A stretch of 64,000 bases of DNA, taken from assembly GCA_019426215.1 (NCBI GenBank), contig CM033405.1, positions 5,743,001 through 5,807,000 on the forward strand, read 5' to 3'. Under the pieces are notes generated by a model, which was not told where the DNA came from, did not search any database, and was given only the letters and a program-made list of their open reading frames with translations. A program made the translations under genes and the position numbers. This document shows positions 47,975 to 59,593 of this stretch, piece by piece (position 1 is the first letter of the stretch; each line of letters opens with the position of its first letter). Source of the DNA: Buddleja alternifolia (taxonomy: Eukaryota; Streptophyta; Magnoliopsida; Lamiales; Scrophulariaceae).

Positions 47975-48020
47975 ATCCGTATTTGGAAGTGAGATGTATG
48001 GTTATATGAAATAATTATAC

Positions 48021-48170
48021 CCCCTCCATTGAATTTTTTCACAATGTTGGTGATAAATTTCAAGCATTTCTCGTCTTTCGTTTCCATGAAGTTGAAGGCA
48101 GTTGAGGATGGTGAACTGTAGAATGAGCCATCATTTTCCTGCAGTTTTAGGAGCTTTTGCCAGTCCAAGT
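48021..48170 (-). pseudogene. Captured exon of a class II diterpene synthase (CPS-like)
   Basis: About 50 codons read [38 protein letters not shown], then NIVKKFNGG, followed at once by a donor-like GTATAATT. This is the stretch of ent-copalyl-diphosphate-synthase-type terpene cyclases that usually continues to VPNVYPVDLFE in the next exon. No neighbouring terpene synthase exon was found on either side, so the segment is an isolated fragment within a transposon. The parent enzymes act in plastids on geranylgeranyl diphosphate; this piece lacks all catalytic motifs. The frame is open, implying recent capture. Confidence 0.7.
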
Positions 48171-48295
48171 CTTATTATACAGTAGAGATGTATCTATAGC
48201 GTATTATTGGATTCCCAATTTTCTTTTTGATATGTAAGTATATACTTTCGCTTGGACATCCTTGAAATACTCACAGATAAATGGAACAGAAAGGT

Positions 48296-48740
48296 TCATA
48301 AGATATTGTATAATGTGTTATATCATACTGTATAATGTGTTATAACATACTGTATAATGTGTTATGACATGTTGTATAATGACTTATAAGATACTATAGA
48401 ATTGAATATTTTTAATATGTTATAAACACATACTGCATAATGAATTATAATATACTGTATAATGTCTTATAACATAGTATATAATGGTTTAAAAGATAAT
48501 GTATAATTAAATATTTTTAATATGTTATAAACATATACTGTATAATAAGTTATAATACACTGTATAATATGTTATAACATACTGTATAATGGCTTATAAG
48601 ATACTGTATAGTTGAATATATTTAATATGTTATAAACACATACTGTATAATGTGCTATAATATACAGTATAATGTGTTATAGCATACTGTATAATGTCTT
48701 ATAAGATACTGTATAATTGAATATTTTTAATACAAAATCT
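48296..48740. repeat. AT-rich satellite with a 105-bp higher-order unit
   Basis: A 21-23-bp unit (ACTGTATAATGTGTTATAAC and variants) is repeated about 20 times. Every fifth copy carries a variant with GAATATTTTTAATATGTTAT, and the phrase GTTATAAACA recurs at 48419, 48524 and 48629, exactly 105 bp apart. It lies wholly inside the Pack-type element. Confidence 0.8.
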
Positions 48741-49130
48741 TATAAACTACTATACAATGTATTATTACACATTATACATTATCTTGGTTGATGAGATGCT
48801 GAACAAAGATTCAAGTTAGCAATTTAGATGCAGTTAGTCTTGTTACTGGAAGTTCCTAATGGAAATTCATTGTATGTCTTTACAGTTTTGCAAAATCATG
48901 TTACTTTTTACTTTTTCAAAAGCGAGCATTTGAGAGAGAAGACGATGAAACGTGGGTTTGTGGGATTTGAAAAATGATATCATTTGACTATTATGCCCCT
49001 TATCAAATTGGAATCAATTTTCCCACATGTTTGTTTGTTCCTTTTTGGACCGTTGGATTTAATGGATCCAATGGTATAAATTGGGTCTTATATCTTATCT
49101 AATATAAGGTATGCATTAGATCTTGACCCT

Positions 49131-51643
49131 ATATATATATATATATATCACATTAATGACGTATGTAGAGATTGTCGTTTGTTTTCACAAGTTCGGGTTA
49201 ATTGTCCCAAATAAAGAACATATTATTTCAAAGTCGGCTTAGTCGAACAAAACGAATGACTAATCACATAATAAATGTGTTTTAATTTTTTTGGATTGTC
49301 TTTGAAATCGATCAAACTAGATAATATTTCATGCTTTACTGCCAAACATTTACATAATTAACTTATAGAATACATGACTCACAAATGTCTATAATAGAAC
49401 GGCCTTATGAAGTTAAATGCATGGCATGAAAGTAATAAATATTTGGGACAAACCACCATCCACCGGTAAATAAACATATATGCAACGAGGCATAATTCAT
49501 CCGTAAATTGCAAACATTAACCATTAAGCTTTCAAGATTGTAGCAGAAACTCGTATAACTCGTATAGGGTTAGACATTGAAGTAGATAAGGATCATGATC
49601 TGAGTCAAAAAATGTGATCTAAGTCACTCAACACAATCTCAAGCTCCAGTTCTTGATCAAAAATAATTTGAAACTACCCTAAATTCGTTGGGGAGGTTCT
49701 AGCGACAAGCTCAAGCACACACTATATGAGATGATATATAGCCGCTCCCTAGGTTGCACATGGCCCGATGAGACGTAACATGATTTATGGCCAATAAAGT
49801 CGAGTTCCAACCCAGATTATGCGTCAATGCATCAGTGATAAGTATTTTAATTGCATATCAATCTCATCTAATTAAAATATTTTTACTCAATATTTAATGA
49901 TAATTGCTTGCCTAAAGTCTTGATTTTATCTTGTAAGATATTTGGAACTTTTGCTGAGAAAAGATGTGAAATTGGACGAGACTGAGACCCGTAAATCAAG
50001 TCGTGAAGTTCCAGAGCAACCAACGAGACAACACATATCACGAGTAGACGATGAGGCGTGCGCGAACGTGGAACTATAGCACGAGTCGGGCGCTTGCTTC
50101 AACACTCGCGCCACAACCTCAATTTGTTGAGTTTGCGGCATGGGTAACCTATTTTAGGTTATATCTATTTCAACAAGTTTGAGTCTCCTTTTGAATGTTT
50201 TCACCATTGGGGAATAATTTAGCTTGGAAGATGTGTATTAGATGCTAAAATCCTCAATCGGAAAATTGTAGTTCAAATTATCATCTTGATTTATGAGATT
50301 ATTGTTCTTAATCTTTTTCTTAATTGAGTATTTAATTTTCTTGTTTACATGCTTAGTGTTAGGAATATACCCTCGAATGCCGTAGAGGATAGACTAGAGT
50401 AGGGCTATGACGATGTAATTCTGAACTCTATTATTTCATTAAAAGGCATTATTGTTGTTTTATGTAAATCTTATAGGCATTCATAAGTAGTATTCAACTG
50501 TTAGTCCTTGTATACAACAATGGGCCTTCTATTCCTTATAAGATAAGGAAGTAGGCACTAGAAGAGTCCAATACTTGTATACTTCACTATTATCAAGATA
50601 CTCTAGTCAACGTTCAAATCTTCATATGGACATGGTATGAGGTGAAGCTAAATGCAAGTGTGGAAAAGAACCACAAATCAGAAATGCATGGACCAAAAAA
50701 AATCACGGAAGAGAATTTGTGGGCTGCGTAAATTGAAACGTAAGTGACTTTTTTTCATTTTGTTTTCCCAATTACAAAGTAATAAATTGGATTTAAATTT
50801 TTTTCAAGTTTAATTATAATTACAGAAACCCGATGAGTATGATGTATTTGATTGGATTTAGCTAATTAAAAGGTTGCGACAAAGGAATGGAGATTGGGCG
50901 AAAACTACTAACAAGACTTGATGAAAGGGATGAAAAACTTAAAGTAGTTCAAGCTATTAATGAAATATTCAATATGAACAAAGACAAGATGCATGAAGTC
51001 ATAGTGAATTTAATGACGTCGAACAATGATTACTAATGAAGATGCAAAGTAGGGATATACAAATTCGTGTCGTACAAACTGAAATGGACAAGTACAAAGC
51101 AATTGGTAGGATTTTTCAAAATTATTTTCGTGGTTGTTGCTTGGATGTATAAGGCGACTAAAAAAGAAAACAATGTTGACTTAGGTAAATTCAATTACAT
51201 AATAATTATTTAAATGTAAATTTCAAGTTCAGAATGTCCTATATTAATGGTCAAATATCTTTTAATTTTGTTTCACCTACCATTGGTGCGTGTGTGTAGC
51301 AATGATCAATTTGTTGTGATTTTATTGATTCATCCCTCGTCCCTCAAAACTGTATCTATCGGAGTGGAATTTGCTCTATTTTAATTCCCCGACCTGTTCA
51401 CCCGTTTTCCCGTCCCCTTGTCATAAATGATTTAACTGCATGAAATACGATTGATCCAGCTTTTTCCTTCTATGGATATAATTTTCTTAGAATCAACTTA
51501 ATTTTTGTATTGTTTTGTCAAGTATCAATTGTTTGATTGCCCTGACTGGTGATTTTCAAGAGGATCCTTTTATTGTAGATAACTGACTAGATCAGGTTAC
51601 TCATGCTATGACTTTTTCATTTTGATGATCTGAACTATCCCAG
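49131..51643. other. Spacer with unassigned low-copy sequence
   Basis: No complete feature. TGTTAGGAATATACCCTCG at 50368 looks like an LTR start, but no end was found. The stretch 50860-51060 reads like a decayed coding exon, without a recognisable family. 51300-51640 may be intron or upstream sequence of the VWA pseudogene. Confidence 0.35.
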
Positions 51644-52652
51644 ATGCTAGCTAAGCAAGAGATTGATCTACTTACAGCTCAGGCCTGGTATTCGGAAAAT
51701 AAGGAGCTCAAGGAGAAGGTATTTTCTGTTTCTGTGACAATTGCTTGAAACTTTTCATGATTGATGTCATAAATTTAGGTATCACAGTGATGCTATAGGT
51801 ACACATTTTCCAGATATTTTGGTTTTGAGAGTTCATTTACCTGAGAAAAATGTAAGAAATTTCACTAGATAAATGGTAAGACTATTCCAGATCAACTAAT
51901 TTCACCAGATCTAACCTTTGCACGGCAATTATTGTTTACGTGAGCACATATTTGCTTTCACATTTGGACACAGGCCTCCGAGAAACTTTCATCAACTAAT
52001 TGAGGATACCATCTGTGCTTATTGACATAGCAAGATGAAGGGTGGTTGGTTCATTTCATTTTGCCTAACGAGGAGTCTGGTCATCTTGCCATAATTTACT
52101 CTGCTAACAGTCAAATATAGAGATGTTAGTTATGTAGATGAATATGGACATTGACGAGCTGTGTTTCTGTATTGACAGATTGCAAAAATGAGTGTCCAAT
52201 ATGCCATTATTTCGGAATATACCCACATGAGTCTGCTTGAGACCGAGGGGAGAAAAGAAGCCCAGATACGACATTTTTGCAAATGGTATGTATTACCTTC
52301 TATATGAAAATGCAAATCTAAAAACACTGCATTTTGTGGGCTCTTTTCTTATGTACCATCTGCATTGCAGACAGTAGCTATTGTAAAGCTTTTTAAACTG
52401 TTATCACGTGACATTCTGATTGAGAAAGACAATTTCTGATAAACGTTATTACTGTGAATATTGCATCAATAAACACTTTTTGTGGATTCTTTCAACTGAA
52501 GTTAATCCTTTATTCTCTAGGTTTTTTAAGTGAATTAAAACGTCTATTTGGCACAAGAACCTACACAATTTGAGGATTATGACAAACCACAACAAACTTT
52601 CATAAGGAAAAAGATAACTTGTAAACAAAATATTCAAGATACTGATTTTCAA

Positions 52653-52686
<34 letters not shown>

Positions 52687-53225
52687 TTGTCGCTTTATAT
52701 CAACTTTCTTAGCTTTCTCAAAAAGTAGCATCTGTACTTTCAGTCTGAATCATTTTGGTTACTTGTTGAACTTTATGTCAACACATCATAACATTTACAG
52801 CAAATTGTATTCTGCAATTTCTAGCTTCTCATATTTTAATGGACTGCATAATCACAGGTGATGTCTAGCAAAGTTCGTAATTTTGAGTCAAACGATCCTA
52901 AACCTCAAAAATATTAGTGTTGGATAACATTGGACTTGGTTTTGGTGATTTAAGCGCAACAGCAGAGAACATTCCTCCTGGCTATGGTGGCCCTAAACGA
53001 CCCGGGAAGCTGCAGATGTTTTTGTAAAAGCGGCTTCTAACTGGTGTGGAAACCTCTGCAGCCACTGCTCATGTTGCACATTGTGTATGCGCGTATGTCC
53101 ACGTGTAAACGATCAACTTGCACTGGCGTGTACACAGTTGGCGGTGCCTTGGCATGTTTAGGTTGTTTTTCTTGTTGTGCTGCGTGCTGCTGCAATGGAC
53201 GAAATACGTGAGAAGAATACATAAG
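51644..53225 (+). pseudogene. 3' end of a von Willebrand A / ITIH-like gene, decayed
   Basis: Three exon-like pieces remain in order: 51644-51718 (MLAKQEIDLLTAQAWYSENK then ELKEK, before GTATTT), 52179-52285 (IAKMSVQYAIISEYTHMSLLE then TEGRK, after TTGACAG and before GTATGT) and 52859 to about 53225 (IGLGFGDLSATAENIPPG, then Cys-rich SNWCGN in another frame). This matches the C-terminal part of plant VWA-domain proteins related to inter-alpha-trypsin inhibitor heavy chain. There, LTAQAW, SEYT and NIPPG motifs are followed by a Cys-rich tail. The last exon has stops and frame changes, and the VWA domain itself is absent from the window, so this is a broken remnant. The cell role of the intact family in plants is poorly known. 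Confidence 0.6.
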
Positions 53226-53379
53226 TAAAGATCATTATGTTGTATTCAGTATGAAGTATGTATGTATAGTTTTATAGAGCTATGAACTTGTTAGGGGCAC
53301 TCACCTCTTTGAATTGAAGAGTTGACTGGGGAGGGCGTGTGACATTTTTGAAGGCAGTTGCACGGTAATATTATTATAG

Positions 53380-53616
53380 TGTTTACATTAAAAACAAAAC
53401 TGTGTTTTTGCGAATTAAAAAACCCAGATAGCCCAACCTCAAATAATGGACCCAAAATAAAAGATTAGACCCATTATAAAGCAAACTTATATAAGTAGTT
53501 TGAAATAAAAGAAGCCTAATAAAGCCCAGGTTTCACAGAATAACATCTTGGGCTCCAAGGAATCGACTCAAAAGACAGGTCCAGAGGCCTGAAAATCCCA
53601 CAAGAAAAGTAACTCA
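53380..53616 (+). repeat. Truncated 5' LTR of the second Tat-like element
   Basis: It matches 58148-58384 base for base apart from about 13 changes (for example ATAGCC/ATAACC), then stops matching abruptly at about 53617, which marks the deletion point. Confidence 0.85.
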
Positions 53617-53620
53617 ATTA

Positions 53621-54162
53621 GTGTCAGTTGAACCGATGACTCAGATTAGACACTTAAATTCAGGAAAGCCACCACCAGGTTACCCTAGAGAAAACAGAAG
53701 TAGGAATAGTCAGTTCGAGATAGGTCAAACCTCGAATACAAATGAGCCCAATGTTTTGAATTCGAATCCATCCATACTTGGGGGGCAAACAGCAATAGGA
53801 CAACAAGGTTTTACCCAAAATATGCGTCCTCCTTCGAATACTCTCCCAAATGTTAATATCAATCAATTTTTGACACAACCTCTGAGACCTTGCTTTAATA
53901 CCCCACGATTAGTTATGCGCAATACCAGCGGCTTACCCCACTAACAATTATGGTAATAATTTCGAAATACCTCCAATTACACCCAAGGGCCATTCCATGG
54001 GGGGCAAGGCCAATACCAGTTTATGCAGGAGCCTCGAGCGTTCCTTATCCTATGGGAAATAATGGTTTCTCTAACATACCGGTAAATCCAGGAGTCCCCA
54101 TGTTCCCGAATAATATCCAGGTACCATATGCAGGGGGGCAAGCCTCGCCAACGCCCATATAG
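53621..54162 (+). pseudogene. gag-like Pro/Asn-rich remnant
   Basis: A plus-strand frame (107 codons, then a second frame at 53950-54162) is rich in Pro, Asn, Gly and Gln (GKPPPGYPREN, NPGVPMFPNNIQVPYAGGQ), the style of the N-terminal low-complexity part of Tat gag. A frame break lies near 53944, and the coding sequence ends at the pol deletion junction near 54165. No zinc knuckle remains. The assignment rests on position and composition. Confidence 0.45.
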
Positions 54163-54172
54163 GAGGAAATGT

Positions 54173-57100
54173 TTATGACTTAATAAAATACGAAGAACTA
54201 GCTAATATTTCTAAGGCAGAGTCGAAGGTGTCTCTCTTGAGCAGAGCGGGCTTGACTACCTCTTCGAGCTCGTAGGTTAACTCTGCAACTTGATCATTCA
54301 GGGCCGACAGTTTCTCCTCGACTTGATCAACCGAATGGGCCAAGCGGTCCTGCTCAAGTTGGAGATCGGCAATCTGGGCATCAAGCGCGGCAATTCGAGC
54401 CAAGTAGTTAGCTCGAGAATCCTCTAGAACAGTGATCTGGCTATGAAGCTGACCCATTCGTTGAGAATGGCTGGAAGACGTCTTTCCCTCGAAAGGATGG
54501 ATGCCTTGATCCATGAAGGAACGGAGACTAGCTAGGCTGCTCTCAAAGGTTTCACGTGCCGTTTGGAACATTGGCAGCCATGTATCGGCCATCCTCGAAG
54601 CTATTTACCACTTTCGTAGGAGTTTGGTAAATAGTTTCGCGCACAGGGGTTTCGAGTGCCTCCTTGTACGACATTTCTTCGCCCTTTCGAGTTGGTCCTT
54701 TCGCCTCGACTGTTGATTCTTTTTCCTTTGGTTTCTCTTCTTGGTCGAAGTCCAAGATCCTTTTGTCAATCCCTGAGAGGCTTATCGTGCCTCTTTCGTA
54801 TTGCTTCGCTATGAAGCGCCTAAAAATCTGGCACTAATCGATAGTATGCATGGTATTCATATGCCATCTGCACATGCCTTCCAATCCCTCATCTTTCACC
54901 TTCGGGAAAGTCAAAACTCCTTCATCGATCAGCCTGTTGAACAATTGATTCGCCAACTTGGACTCTTTTCGTACCTGTAAATCAGAATGTTCAGAAACGT
55001 TAATGTCCACAGTGTTTATCTCGAAATTTAAAACAGGAAAAGGATCTTCGTCAATATTTGTTTTTTGAGCATCCGGTTCAAGTTCATCACCAAACGCACA
55101 AATAAGAACAATTTTCGAACAAAAAACAAATTTCGAGTAAAAAAGTAAGTCAATAAGATAAAAATGATCGAGCAATTACTTGAAGCTCCGAGAAACCCTT
55201 GTGTACGAAGATGTTTCTTGGATCTTGGCTGAAGAGCATATTGGGCTGCATCGTCTTCTTCATCCTCTTCTTCACCAAATGCTCATGAGGGTTCTTCTCG
55301 AGGAATCGAGGCTGAGGGTTCCCGAATGGTGACTGCGCCTAGTTTTCGAGTGACAGGAGCAGGGGTATCAGAAAACTCGGTTGCAGTAGATGAGTCTTGA
55401 AGAGCTTGAGACAATGCAACAGCTTCCTGAATTCGAGGATTGTCTCGCTCGAATCTCCACCCGAGGTCAGATCATATGGAATGATATAATCATTATCCTA
55501 TAAAAGGAAAAAGATAAGTTTAAAGCACGAAAGTACCTTAATGTAAGGTTACGCGAATATGCTATGTTACCTCATTCGACAAAAGGCTCGAGAGTTGAGC
55601 CATATTCACTGCGCCAGCATAGAGTCGGCTAATGTCGGTAATTTGCCTGCGAATAATCTGCCTCGAGTAACCACGCCGCAAGACAGAGTTCCAGAAGTCC
55701 ACGAAACATTTCTCCACTCGGAGGGTTCTGCAAAAGATGGGAATAAAGCAAGGAGGAACCTGATAGGAAGCTTGGTTTCGAATAAGAGCTTCGGCTTTAG
55801 CCCTTTGATGATTCACGATATGAAATTGCCTATCCAACCAAGGGCGATTCATGGTACCCAGAAATGGCAAAGAAAAACACTGGGTTATGCCAAATTGTCG
55901 CGAACAAAGCTACAAGATAAAAACGAGGATAAGCCAACGAAACTTGCATGCTCGAAATAAGGCACACTCGAAATACTATGTGCTCGAAATGAGGCATACT
56001 AGAAATACTATGTACTCGAAATGAGGCATGCTCGAAATACTATGTGCTCGAAATGAGTATACTCGAAACACCATATGTTTGAAAATCTATCTATATGCTC
56101 GAAATCTACAGGCTCAAAGTTTATCATGCTCAGAATTAAAATTAACACGCTCGAAATAATGCATGCTCAAGATGGAGGTCTATATACTTAAAATGAAACG
56201 TATTCAAGGTAAATGCTTATACACCATTATTATCTGTGGATTGTAAACTTCGACTCCAGGAACATGGTCAACATAGAGAAGATCCCGGGAGGACAAGAAG
56301 GACCTCCAATACGGGTGGTCATCGGTAGAAGAATTAAGAGAGTCAATCATCCTCATCCAGTCGGGCAAAGCAACATGAGACCAATGTAGATGCACTTGGT
56401 CGTACCTGGTTTCGAAAAAAGGACACCAAGTAGATACGTGGAGTGGAATTGTAAGTAGCAGCTAAAACCTCGAGGTATGACGCTTTCTCGAGGGGAAGCA
56501 ACAAATTAACGCAGGCTTCCCCATAACATGCCCAACTCGAAATGGGTTCAAGTCGAAGACCAGCATTCTTCTTCAAAAGCCTCCTCGCTCGAATTGACTT
56601 TTCGAGGGCCTCAATAGATCGAATGTTTAATAATTCAGGGTAATAAAGGAATATCCAGCACGACAGTAACCAAAGAGGGCCAGCCAGCTTATTGGCATTC
56701 AAAGGGTCCTTATGAAGGTTGAACATCATTCGATAAAAATGGGCCAATACTAAGGAAGCTAACTCGATGGGCCCCATGGTGACAACGATATTGACAGCCA
56801 GATTAAGGAAGGTTTTGTTTACTACACAACCGGCATTCATAAACAACCGGGAAAAAATGAAATTCAAAAATAGTACCTCTTCGAAGGAAGTAACATCATC
56901 ACAGTTAATGAAATGTTTGACCAAGGCGGTATAGGCAATGTTAGCACCTTTGTTTTATCGTGATGCTTCAGCCAAGTTTCGGAGGATAATAGGAGAGCAC
57001 GCGCGTTAGGTAGTGGCACACCAGTAGGAATAGTGGTCCCGTTGGAGAAAGACCAGTAATCAAGGACACATCCTTCAGAGTGATCGTCTGGAAACTCCGA

Positions 57101-57642
57101 GGCAAGACAAAACAGTTATAAGAAGGATGCCACGAATAAGCTAAGGCATCTGTTACTACCTTTTCGAAAGGAAGGATTGGGTAGCAAACTATTCGAATAA
57201 GCCCCATTATTCGATTATCTCTCCATTTACTATGGAACTGACTCAACCTCTCGAACCAAGGATAAGCATCAATAACCCCAATCCGGCCATTAGTTGGTTT
57301 ATTCCTATTCGTCTAACCAAACTTATTACTCACTCTACATTGGAAAAGTAGAGCATCGTCCTCTAGTGCTGGCCGAGTTCCCAACAACTCGGGGTTACTG
57401 GCAGTAGAAGGTTAGAACGCTTCAGGCAGAAATCGAGGCCCAAGACCCACGTGGTTGATCGATTGACCACGCCGATCGAGAACCCATGGGGGGATAATAT
57501 GAGTGGAGCCGAGAATGGATATTTTCGTGTCCCAATAATGGGTTTCGAAATCTTTAATCGTTTGAAACAAGTCTTGAGCATCTTCGCAGGCCAGGACATT
57601 CGCTCGAGCAACTAAGCGGGGAAGTTCATGGGCATCAGCCAT
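54173..57642 (-). pseudogene. Antisense plant mobile domain (PMD) gene of the retrotransposon, broken
   Basis: Read on the minus strand from the ATG at 57642 (MADAHELPRLVARANVLACE). The plant mobile domain, also called aminotransferase-like, is visible at 57246-56968 (VLPRSFQTITLKDVSLITGL) and 56924-56343 (GPLWLLSCWIFLYYPELL). Later pieces are acidic (54755-54552), and the C-terminal part is coiled-coil (54592-54173, ARIAALDAQIADLQLEQDRL). Stop codons and frame changes, for example after 57412 and around 56960, interrupt it; some may be introns. It lies antisense between gag and the 3' LTR, where the other Tat element carries an unrelated antisense gene. PMD proteins are known in both transposons and host silencing factors (MAIN/MAIL). 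Confidence 0.65.
55946..56180. repeat. Minisatellite of TGCTCGAAAT units
   Basis: A unit of about 15-17 bp, often paired to about 34 bp (TGCTCGAAATGAGGCA, then ATACTCGAAATACTATG), is repeated roughly ten times with decay to the right. It falls within the antisense gene region, probably in an intron. Tandem repeats are common inside Tat/Ogre elements. Confidence 0.7.
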
Positions 57643-58147
57643 TAGAGAGAGTTGGGCGAAGAAGAAGATGGATTCGAAAAGAAGGGAGACTCGAAGACAA
57701 GCGAGGAAGATGGAGATTTCAAAAGGGGGGATTATGGCCGATCGAGAGCCTTTTTGAAAAGGGGGAGAAGAGAGAGAGAGAGAGGGGGTAAAGTAAGTAA
57801 GGCAGCTAAATGGAGATGGTGGAATATTTATAAGGTTTAGATGTCCAATCGCGAAAAGACACTTTTATTACTCAGTAGGAGTAGGGAAAATGAGGAGTTG
57901 CAGGTGTTTTTTACCCGCAAAAATATGAAGAGTCTCTTATAGAGGGACGTGCTATTGAAAGATTTAAATCTCTAATCACGAAAAGACACACCTGCTAATC
58001 CCTAGGGAAGACGAAAAATCTCAAACCACCTTTTTAATAAAATACACGACCTTCCACACCCGCCATAATATGAAACTAGGGTTAATCAGGAGACGTGTAT
58101 ATTAATATACATGAACTCGAAACGTTCACGTATATTAGGGGGACATT

Positions 58148-58910
58148 TGTTTACATTAAAAACAAAACTGGGTTTTTGCGAATTAAAAAACCCAGATAAC
58201 CCAACCTCAAATAATGAACCTAAGATAAAAGATTAGGCCCATTATAAAACAAACTTATATAAGTAGTTTGAAATAAAAGAAGCCCAATAAAGCTCAGGTT
58301 TCACAGAATAACATCTTAGGCTCCAAAGAATCGACTCAAAAGACAGGTCCAGAGGGTTGAAAATCCCACAAGAAAGAAAACCCGCCAAGACGAGAGAATT
58401 TTGAAAAGGAAGTTGGAGGCAGTTCCCAGCGGTTAAGGACGTGGGATCGCGGAGCTGAGATAAATACGAAAAAGGGAAAGAAAAGAAGAAGAGAATGAAA
58501 ATCATCAACAACTTTATATTTTCTTCTTAGGAGTAGCTCTAACTAGGAGTAGTTTTTAGCGTAAAGTAGCGATAATTCTAGTTTGTAACAGTTTGTCAAG
58601 AATTGCTGGATTTGGCTTCCAAAGCTTGTACCGACACTCGTTTATTTGTAATCTCTTCAGAATCAAAGACTTTCATGAAGGTATAAATTATCCTTTTTTC
58701 AGATTTAAGTATTTGATAGGTAATTTGTATCTTGACTTAAGTTTTCATTCCTCACTTTCACATTCGAAATCATTGAGTCATAAAGGCTTGAACCACCTTG
58801 TAGCGAATCGAACACGGGGTTGAAAGGTAATCTCAAAATACAGATTATCACGGGGGTTCGGGACGAACATTCAGATCCACCCTAGTCTAGTTTGTTTTTA
58901 AAACGAAACA
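58148..58910 (+). repeat. 3' LTR of the second Tat-like element
   Basis: 763 bp with TG..CA ends. A TATATAAG box at about 58256 could serve as promoter. The left 237 bp pairs with 53380-53616; the rest is unique because the partner was deleted. Confidence 0.85.
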
Positions 58911-59032
58911 TATAGATTAATATTTTAACTGTTTATCATGAGGTGAATCTCGTAGTATCACGTTACTGGAGAAGGAAAAAGCAAGGTTTTGTTATATACA
59001 TCTTTTGAGGGGAGAGAATTTTTTGGAATCAG

Positions 59033-59593
59033 TACGGCCCTAATTGGATAGCCACCTCTTCTTTGAAAAAAAAAGTTTTTTAGAGATTTTTTTCTCTAAA
59101 AATATATTTGTTTGGCATATCATGATATTTTCTTTAAGAAAAATATCTCAAAATTGTAGCTAATTTTGAAGAAATTCTTGCAAAAAAGGAGAAAAAATAA
59201 TTTTTTACTATTCATGATTTGATAGTTTACCCATCGATTAAAAAGGGTTTTTTGGGCTATCTCCCAACATCGAGAGTCAAATTAATCACATATTCTAATA
59301 CAAAATAACGCAACATGCAAAATAAGATCCATTTTGCCTATTTTTTGATATCTAAATCGATGAGTTTGAGTAGATATATTTATGAAAAATTATCTCTAAA
59401 TACCAATCCAAACAAATTTTTCACAACAAAAAATATATCACATCAACCATAATCATTACATGTTTTTCTCTAAAAAATACCCATCCAAACACACTTTTGA
59501 CACCACATTTTTTATCTTTAAAAGTATTTTTTTCTCACTTTTGTCATGAATATTTTTTTTTCGAGATGGATATGCCATCCAATTAGGGCCGTA
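59033..59593. mobile_element. MITE with ACGGCCCTAATTGGAT ends
   Basis: The ends read TACGGCCCTAATTGGATAGC and, reversed, TACGGCCCTAATTGGATGGC, a 20-bp near-perfect inverted repeat. The interior is AT-rich with inverted TTTTTCTCTAAAAA-type arms. The duplication may be just TA or is hidden by the palindromic ends, so the superfamily is open. Confidence 0.7.

Larger units (their letters stand above)
47632..49130. mobile_element. Pack-type (Mutator-like) element with a captured gene fragment and satellite
   Basis: The ends read AGGGTATGGATCAAATACAT and, reversed, AGGGTCAAGATCTAATGCAT. Terminal inverted repeats extend for 80 bp or more (AGATAAGATATAAGACCCAAT-like, then ACCATTGATACC). The flanks are TATATATA on both sides, so the duplication is hidden in TA repeats. 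A CT-rich tract (47819-47858) follows the left repeat. Inside are a diterpene-synthase exon fragment (48021-48170, minus) and a tandem repeat array (48296-48740). No transposase was seen, so it would rely on one elsewhere. Confidence 0.65.
53375..58915 (+). mobile_element. Tat-like LTR retrotransposon lacking pol, TATAG TSD
   Basis: The element 53380-58910 is bounded by TATAG (53375-53379, 58911-58915). The 3' LTR is 58148-58910 (763 bp, TGTTTACATTAAAAAC to AAACGAAACA), preceded by TTAGGGGGACATT, a polypurine tract. Only the first 237 bp of the 5' LTR survives (53380-53616), about 94-95% identical to the 3' LTR. Then come a short gag-like plus-strand region, no pol at all, and a long minus-strand gene remnant. 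Internal deletion removed the 5' LTR end, primer site and polymerase genes. Confidence 0.8.

Noticed and set aside
47941..47975. TA microsatellite, with similar runs at about 6900, 11268, 37232 and 59659
   Set aside because: Ordinary plant simple repeats with no sign of function.
50368..50660. LTR-like start TGTTAGGAATATACCC
   Set aside because: No matching TG..CA end or target duplication could be found, so a solo LTR is not supported.
52653..52683. Run of 19 C followed by about 12 A
   Set aside because: No structural context; likely simple-sequence noise or an assembly or sequencing weak spot within a pseudogene intron.
55559..55960. 133-codon plus-strand frame
   Set aside because: Opposite strand of the antisense PMD gene remnant; not consistent with gag or pol.
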